This document shows positions 7,129-10,442 of a stretch of 10,442 nucleotides of DNA, piece after piece (positions within the stretch are counted from its first letter, which is position 1; each line of letters begins with the position of its first letter). The notes beneath the pieces are model-generated. The model saw only the letters and a list, made by a program, of their open reading frames with translations. It did not search any database and was not told where the DNA came from. Source of the stretch: Oscillospiraceae bacterium (GTDB lineage Bacteria > Bacillota > Clostridia > Oscillospirales > Oscillospiraceae); NCBI GenBank assembly GCA_902783825.1, contig CACZSJ010000154.1:1-10442 (forward strand), given 5' to 3'. A program made the translations under genes and the position numbers.

Positions 7129-7141
7129 GGGGGGCGCGCCC

Positions 7142-7669
7142 ATGGAAAAGAATCGGATGCGTGCGAAAAAAATCACCTTTACCGCTGTGCTGCTGGCCAT
7201 GAACATCATCATGAGCACCAGCGTTCTCAGCATCCCGGTTCCGGGTGGGCATATGTACCTCAACGACGTGGTTATCGTCACGGCGGCTGTGCTGCTGGAT
7301 CCCTTCTGCGCTTTTCTGGTAGGCGGTGTGGGGGCCTTCATCGGCGATATGCTGTTTTATCCCACGCCCATGTTTGTCTCCCTGGTGACCCACGGGCTGC
7401 AGGCGGTGGTCATCTCTCTGGTCGCCCACGGGCTGCTGAAAAAGCGTCCGGTGACCGCGTCGGTGCTGGGAGCAATTCTGGGCTGGATCCTCTGTGTGAC
7501 GGGATACACCCTGGGCCGGGCCTTTATTTACAGCACGCCGGCCTACGCCATTGCCAAATTCCCCTTTCAGGTGCTGCAGACCGCCGTGGGCTCCGCGCTG
7601 GCGCTGCTGCTGTGCTGGAAGTGCGGGATCGTAAAGCTGTATGAGAAGTGGTATAACAAGTCGATGTAA
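7142..7669 (+). CDS. ECF transporter S component (vitamin-binding membrane subunit)
   Basis: This 175-aa hydrophobic protein has the size and pattern of energy-coupling-factor S components. These bind a vitamin and pair with a shared EcfA-EcfA'-EcfT module, usually encoded elsewhere. The first helix contains an AxxxA motif (A15-A19 in FTAVLLAMNI), the type of motif that contacts EcfT. Then follow IPVPGGHMYLNDVVIV, ending in a glycine-rich VGGVGAFIGDML, and further helices at about 85-103, 108-128 and 138-160. The positive N-terminus (MEKNRMRAKK) precedes the first helix. The substrate cannot be read directly. The divergent MocR-type regulator and nearby PLP enzyme make pyridoxine/pyridoxal a reasonable guess, but riboflavin, thiamine-precursor and other S components look alike at this level. 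The start is supported by AAGGGGGG seven bases upstream. No riboswitch fits in the ~27-base leader. Confidence 0.87.
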   Translation: MEKNRMRAKKITFTAVLLAMNIIMSTSVLSIPVPGGHMYLNDVVIVTAAVLLDPFCAFLVGGVGAFIGDMLFYPTPMFVSLVTHGLQAVVISLVAHGLLKKRPVTASVLGAILGWILCVTGYTLGRAFIYSTPAYAIAKFPFQVLQTAVGSALALLLCWKCGIVKLYEKWYNKSM

Positions 7670-7675
7670 AGGCGT

Positions 7676-7719
7676 CGGGCCGCCGCAAGAGAGGCTTTCT
7701 CTGCGGCGGCCCGGTTTTT
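7676..7719 (+). terminator. Strong intrinsic terminator of the ECF gene
   Basis: An 11-bp GC-rich stem (7676-7686 with 7703-7713) continues, after one unpaired A at 7687, into AGAGA/TCTCT (7688-7692 with 7698-7702) around a GGCTT loop. A T-run at 7715-7719 follows. It begins 6 bases after the ECF stop. Its T-run overlaps the stop codon of the convergent dpaB gene (7718-7720). Leftward there is no T-tract, so for dpaB it acts as a 3' hairpin rather than a classical terminator. Confidence 0.9.
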
Positions 7720-8290
7720 ATTGCAGCAGAAGAGGCTGAAGCTGCCGGCCGGCCAGCGCCGCCTCCACAGCGGGGAGCAGTTGATCGAAATCGGCCTGGA
7801 GAGAACAGGGTTTTTGCTCCGGATCGTCCTGCCCGAAGGGGACGAAGAAAACCTGCTTGCGATTGAGCAATCTCGCGATGTTCTCTGCCGAACCGGAAAG
7901 ACCGTCGTTGGTGGAGATTGCCAGAATCAGGGGGCGGCCGTTTCGCAGATGGGCCTTGGCTGCCATGGTCACGGCGCTGTCGGTGATGCCGTGGGCCAGC
8001 TTTGCCAGGGTGTTGCCCGTACAGGGGGCGATCAGCAAGGCATCCATGGGGCTGGCCGGCCCCAGCGGCTCCGCCTCCACGATGGTGGTCACCACCCGCT
8101 TGCCGCAGAGGGCCATCAGCCTTTGCATGTGGGATACCGCCGTGCCGAAGCGGCTGTCGGTTTCGGCGGCGGTGTCGCTCATAATGGGGATGAGATCGTA
8201 TGCCTCGGCCAGACGCTGCGCGCCGGCGAAGAGCTTTTCATAGCTGCAGTAGGATCCGCAGAGAGCCAGGCCCAAGCGTTTCTTTTCCAT
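7718..8290 (-). CDS. dpaB: Dipicolinate synthase subunit B (SpoVFB)
   Basis: DpaB is the flavoprotein-like subunit of dipicolinate synthase. With DpaA it makes dipicolinic acid from the lysine-pathway intermediate dihydroxy-tetrahydrodipicolinate in the mother cell during sporulation. The product is loaded into the spore core with calcium. The 190-aa protein matches family length and landmarks: the N-terminal GLALCGSYCSYEK (7-19), ALLIAPCTGNTLAKLAHGITDSAVTMAAKA in the nucleotide-binding-like core, and ILAISTNDGLSGSAENIARLLN near the C-terminus. GGAGG lies eight bases before the ATG, and the dpaA stop is only 3 bases upstream, so the two are co-translated from one message. In Bacillus the pair is followed by asd and dapG; here it ends at the hairpin of the convergent ECF gene. 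Confidence 0.95.
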   Translation of the reverse strand: MEKKRLGLALCGSYCSYEKLFAGAQRLAEAYDLIPIMSDTAAETDSRFGTAVSHMQRLMALCGKRVVTTIVEAEPLGPASPMDALLIAPCTGNTLAKLAHGITDSAVTMAAKAHLRNGRPLILAISTNDGLSGSAENIARLLNRKQVFFVPFGQDDPEQKPCSLQADFDQLLPAVEAALAGRQLQPLLLQ

Positions 8291-8293
8291 CGC

Positions 8294-9154
8294 TTATTCC
8301 TCCAATTCCCGAATGGCCCCGTACACCGCTGTCCGGAGCAGCAGCGCCGCGGAGTATGGGGCGTAGCGCCCGGGCAGGCCAGGCGCGGCAAGACTGTGCA
8401 GTCCGATGTTTTCCGCCAGACGGCGGTCGTAGCCCCCGGGGGGAGAGGCCAGCTCCAGCAGTACAGCTTCCGGCGAGACACAGCACAGCGCCGCCTCGCT
8501 GAGGATCGGCGCGGGCACGGTGTTTACGATGAAATCAAAATCGCCGATCAGCCCTTCGAGCTGGGAAAAAGCCAGGGGATTGAGGCCCAGAATCGAGGCC
8601 AGCGCCCGGTCTGCTCCGTCCCGTGCGGCTACCGCCGTCTGAGCCCCCAGGGCGGCAAGACTCAGAGCCAATGGCTTGCCGATGCGCCCGAAGCCCAAAA
8701 CCAGCGCCCGGCTGTCCCGAAGAGCCCGCTCGCTCTCCTCCATCAGCAGAGAAATGGCGCCCTCGGCAGTCAGCGCGGCATTGCCGGCTACAAAATCTGC
8801 CCGACGCATGATGTCAGCTACATGGAGCTTCCCCCGGCGGGCCGCCCGGCAGCAGTCCTCGCTGAGCAGACCGCCGCAGAGCAGCTGACCCGGCCACAGG
8901 GCTTCCACCAGCGCTTCCAAGGACAGGACCTCGCTGCTCAGCGGCGCATTTAAAAACCCGCCGACCTGGGCGGGCGTTGGCAGAATCACGCAGTCGGCCG
9001 CGTAGACGCAGGCCTGCAGACAGTCTTCCTTTGAAATTTCGGCGGGGAGAGGCGCCTGCTCCAGGGCGAAGCTATGTACCCGATGGCCGTCCTGCAGAAG
9101 CAGGGAACACAGCAGCGCCGCGCGCCGGTCCCCGCCGACTACGGCAAATCGCAT
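8294..9154 (-). CDS. dpaA: Dipicolinate synthase subunit A (SpoVFA)
   Basis: DpaA is the NAD(P)-binding dehydrogenase-like subunit of dipicolinate synthase. The chosen start gives 286 aa. The N-terminal AVVGGDRR (4-11) is the family's first dinucleotide-like motif. NAALTAEGAI (125-134) is a conserved stretch, and the second Rossmann motif is GFGRIG (154-159) in ALVLGFGRIGKPLALSL. VNTVPAPI and LELASPPGGYD follow. I start at the ATG at 9154 because GGAGG (9167-9163) is eight bases upstream. The upstream GTG (9163) overlaps that site and the ATG at 9160 is too close to it. The gene is divergent from thyA. A -10-like TAGAAT (9179-9174, - strand) is present, but no matching -35 or sporulation-sigma promoter could be assigned with confidence. 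Its presence implies the organism can form spores or descends from a recent spore former. Confidence 0.95.
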   Translation of the reverse strand: MRFAVVGGDRRAALLCSLLLQDGHRVHSFALEQAPLPAEISKEDCLQACVYAADCVILPTPAQVGGFLNAPLSSEVLSLEALVEALWPGQLLCGGLLSEDCCRAARRGKLHVADIMRRADFVAGNAALTAEGAISLLMEESERALRDSRALVLGFGRIGKPLALSLAALGAQTAVAARDGADRALASILGLNPLAFSQLEGLIGDFDFIVNTVPAPILSEAALCCVSPEAVLLELASPPGGYDRRLAENIGLHSLAAPGLPGRYAPYSAALLLRTAVYGAIRELEE

Positions 9155-9184
9155 ATTCATCACCTCCGAGCCATTCTATTCGGA

Positions 9185-9213
9185 TGGACAAGGCACGGTT
9201 CCTGTGTTAAAAT
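9185..9213 (+). promoter_or_regulatory. Promoter of the thyA-dihydrofolate reductase operon
   Basis: TGGACA (9185-9190) and TAAAAT (9208-9213) are separated by 17 bases, each with five of six consensus matches to a sigma-A promoter. The predicted start near 9220 gives a leader of ~26 bases with an AGGCGG-like ribosome site before the ATG at 9246. The -35 lies just upstream of the divergent dpaA leader, so the two transcription units have a compact shared control region. Confidence 0.7.
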
Positions 9214-9245
9214 GGCAGGGATAAAACAAAAAAGGCGGTGCTGAC

Positions 9246-10076
9246 ATGAGCAGAGCTGACGAGATTTTCATCCAAAACTGCAAAGATATCCTGGAAAACG
9301 GCATTTGGGATACGGATCAGGAGGTGCGTCCCCGCTGGGAGGACGGCACGCCGGCCCATACGGTGAAAAAGTTTGGGATCGTGAACCGTTATGACCTGTC
9401 CCGGGAATTTCCCATCCTCACCATCCGGCGCACCTTCTGGAAGTCCGCTGTGGATGAGCTGCTGTGGATCTGGCAGGCCAAGAGCAACAACGTCCACGAG
9501 CTGCGCACCCGGGTCTGGGACGCCTGGGCCGATGAGAACGGCTCCATCGGTAAGGCCTATGGCTATCAGCTTGGCGTCAAGCACCACTATCCGGAGGGGG
9601 ATATGGATCAGGTGGACAAGGTACTGTGGGACCTCAAGCACAATCCCGCCTCCCGCCGGATCATGACCAATATCTACACCTTTGCGGATCTGAGCGAAAT
9701 GGCCCTGTATCCCTGCGCCTATTCCATGACCTTTAATGTCAGCGGAAAGCGCCTCAACGCCATTCTCAACCAGCGGTCTCAGGACATGCTGGCGGCCAAC
9801 AACTGGAACGTGGTGCAGTACTCGGTGCTGACCATGATGATGGCCCAGGTATCCGGTCTGGAGCCGGGTGAGCTGGTGCATGTGATCGCGGACGCCCATA
9901 TCTATGACCGGCATGTGCCCGCCATTGAGGAGATTATCCGTAACGAGCCCAAGCCCGCGCCCAGTTTCCATCTGGATCCCTCGGTGAAGGATTTTTACGC
10001 CTTTACCCGGGACAGCTTCCGTATGGAAAACTACCAATATTCGGACTTTGCCGGAAAAATTCCGGTGGCGGTGTAA
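9246..10076 (+). CDS. thyA: Thymidylate synthase ThyA (B. subtilis/phage-type)
   Basis: ThyA methylates dUMP to dTMP with 5,10-methylene-tetrahydrofolate, producing dihydrofolate. The 276-aa protein has the catalytic cysteine C157 in ALYPCAY, the phosphate-binding QRSQDM (R177, S178, D180), ANNWNVVQY, and DAHIYDRH (216-223) near the nucleotide site. The N-terminal RPRWEDGTPAHTV loop is typical. The residue after Cys is Ala rather than the His of E. coli ThyA (PCH). This, together with ELLWIWQ, KDFYAFT and the VAV C-terminus, matches the B. subtilis ThyA/phage-like branch, so it is not a defect. The ATG follows an AGGCGG-like site. The stop is 4 bases before the dihydrofolate reductase gene, which regenerates tetrahydrofolate. 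Confidence 0.97.
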   Translation: MSRADEIFIQNCKDILENGIWDTDQEVRPRWEDGTPAHTVKKFGIVNRYDLSREFPILTIRRTFWKSAVDELLWIWQAKSNNVHELRTRVWDAWADENGSIGKAYGYQLGVKHHYPEGDMDQVDKVLWDLKHNPASRRIMTNIYTFADLSEMALYPCAYSMTFNVSGKRLNAILNQRSQDMLAANNWNVVQYSVLTMMMAQVSGLEPGELVHVIADAHIYDRHVPAIEEIIRNEPKPAPSFHLDPSVKDFYAFTRDSFRMENYQYSDFAGKIPVAV

Positions 10077-10080
10077 GCTT

Positions 10081-10442
10081 ATGGAAGCAATTGTTGCAGT
10101 GTATGCGGATTGGGGAATCGGCAGCGATGGGACCCAGCCGGTGGTGCTGCGGGCGGACCGGGCGCATTTCCGGCAGGTGACCGGAGACGCGGCGGTGATT
10201 GTGGGACGCCGGACCATGGAAGACTTTCCCGGCGGCAAGCCGCTGAAGGGGCGGCACAACATTGTGGTCACCCGGCAGAATCTCAGCATAGAGGGGGCGC
10301 AGGTGGTGCACTCCACCGAGGAGGCGCTGGCCGCGGCGGCGGAGCAGTCCCGCTGCCTGGTCATAGGCGGTGCCAGCGTCTATCGGCAGTTTTTCCCCTA
10401 TCTGGATCGGGTGCATATCACCAAAATTGATTTGACGCCGAC
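10081..10442 (+). CDS. folA: Dihydrofolate reductase, N-terminal ~121 residues (3' end outside window)
   Basis: Dihydrofolate reductase uses NADPH to reduce the dihydrofolate made by thymidylate synthase. The frame runs from the ATG at 10081 to the end of the window without a stop. It begins MEAIVAVYADWGIG, the usual first strand and Met20-type loop. D26 in VLRADRAHF is the candidate active-site acid. IVGRRTMEDFPGGKPL (40-55) and GRHNIVVTR (57-65, with R58 as the conserved folate-contacting arginine) follow. VIGGASVYRQFFP (94-106) matches the NADPH-binding GGxxxY motif, and DRVHITKID follows. The C-terminal ~40 residues are missing because of the window edge. It begins 4 bases after thyA, a common pairing, and has only a weak ribosome site, suggesting coupling. 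It is not a plasmid-type resistance gene by any feature I can see. Confidence 0.94.
   Translation, partial: MEAIVAVYADWGIGSDGTQPVVLRADRAHFRQVTGDAAVIVGRRTMEDFPGGKPLKGRHNIVVTRQNLSIEGAQVVHSTEEALAAAAEQSRCLVIGGASVYRQFFPYLDRVHITKIDLTP

Noticed and set aside
7109..7141. A vitamin riboswitch upstream of the ECF gene
   Set aside because: The predicted leader is only ~27 bases, too short for any known vitamin riboswitch, and no such fold is visible.
7021..7144. Near-inverted repeats GCGCGCCTCCC and GGGGGGCGCGC flanking the divergent region as a regulatory element
   Set aside because: Each is the ribosome site plus GC-rich bases before a start codon, so similarity is expected from function and base composition.
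7721..8953. A 410-codon + strand open frame antisense to dpaB-dpaA
   Set aside because: It has no family features or start signal, and it crosses two well-supported genes on the other strand.
9155..9245. A sporulation sigma (G or K) promoter for dpaA
   Set aside because: CATCCGAATA and TAGAAT are present on the - strand, but no -35 partner with correct spacing fits the sigma-G or sigma-K consensus.
9699..9731. ThyA lacking the PCH histidine as an inactive enzyme
   Set aside because: The B. subtilis/phage-type ThyA branch naturally lacks this His and keeps the catalytic Cys and the RSxD motif, as here.
10081..10442. Trimethoprim-resistance (mobile) dihydrofolate reductase
   Set aside because: It is coupled to thyA in a chromosomal operon with matching codon use and no integron or IS sequence nearby.

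Overview
The window is an ordinary chromosomal segment of a GC-rich, endospore-forming Firmicute. It resembles Oscillospiraceae-type Clostridia, but that placement is an inference. The reasons are a dipicolinate synthase pair (dpaA-dpaB, spore core), a B. subtilis/phage-type thymidylate synthase, an ECF-type vitamin transporter S component, the miaB-mutS gene order, strong GGAGG-type ribosome binding sites and GC-biased codon use. I see no rRNA, tRNA, CRISPR array, insertion sequence, prophage or toxin/defence module. Coding density is high and no gene-free stretch exceeds about 120 bases.

Layout. (1) Bases 1-4777, + strand: a tight run of miaB (5'-truncated by the window), mutS, a CPBP-family intramembrane protease and trmO. 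MiaB and TrmO both modify base A37 of tRNA anticodon loops. mutL, often found right after mutS in Firmicutes, is absent here. (2) Bases 4788-4819: a 13-bp hairpin shared by the convergent trmO and threonine aldolase genes. (3) Bases 4838-7023, - strand: a MocR-type regulator (GntR winged helix fused to an aminotransferase-like domain) followed by a PLP-dependent threonine aldolase. The regulator is only 360 residues long and stops before the usual C-terminal subdomain. The aldolase has its own promoter-like sequence, whose -35 lies in an inverted repeat. (4) Bases 7024-7141: a compact divergent control region with overlapping -10 elements, driving the MocR gene leftward and an ECF S component (7142-7669) rightward. 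(5) Bases 7676-9154: a strong terminator, then dpaA-dpaB on the - strand. (6) Bases 9155-10442: a promoter, thyA and the start of a dihydrofolate reductase gene, forming a dTMP/folate operon cut by the window end.

The most interesting part is the 4.8-7.7 kb block. A C-terminally short PLP-sensing-type regulator is linked to a PLP enzyme and lies divergent to a vitamin S component. This suggests, but does not prove, a small vitamin B6 or amino-acid responsive regulon. The other genes are recognisable housekeeping or sporulation genes.
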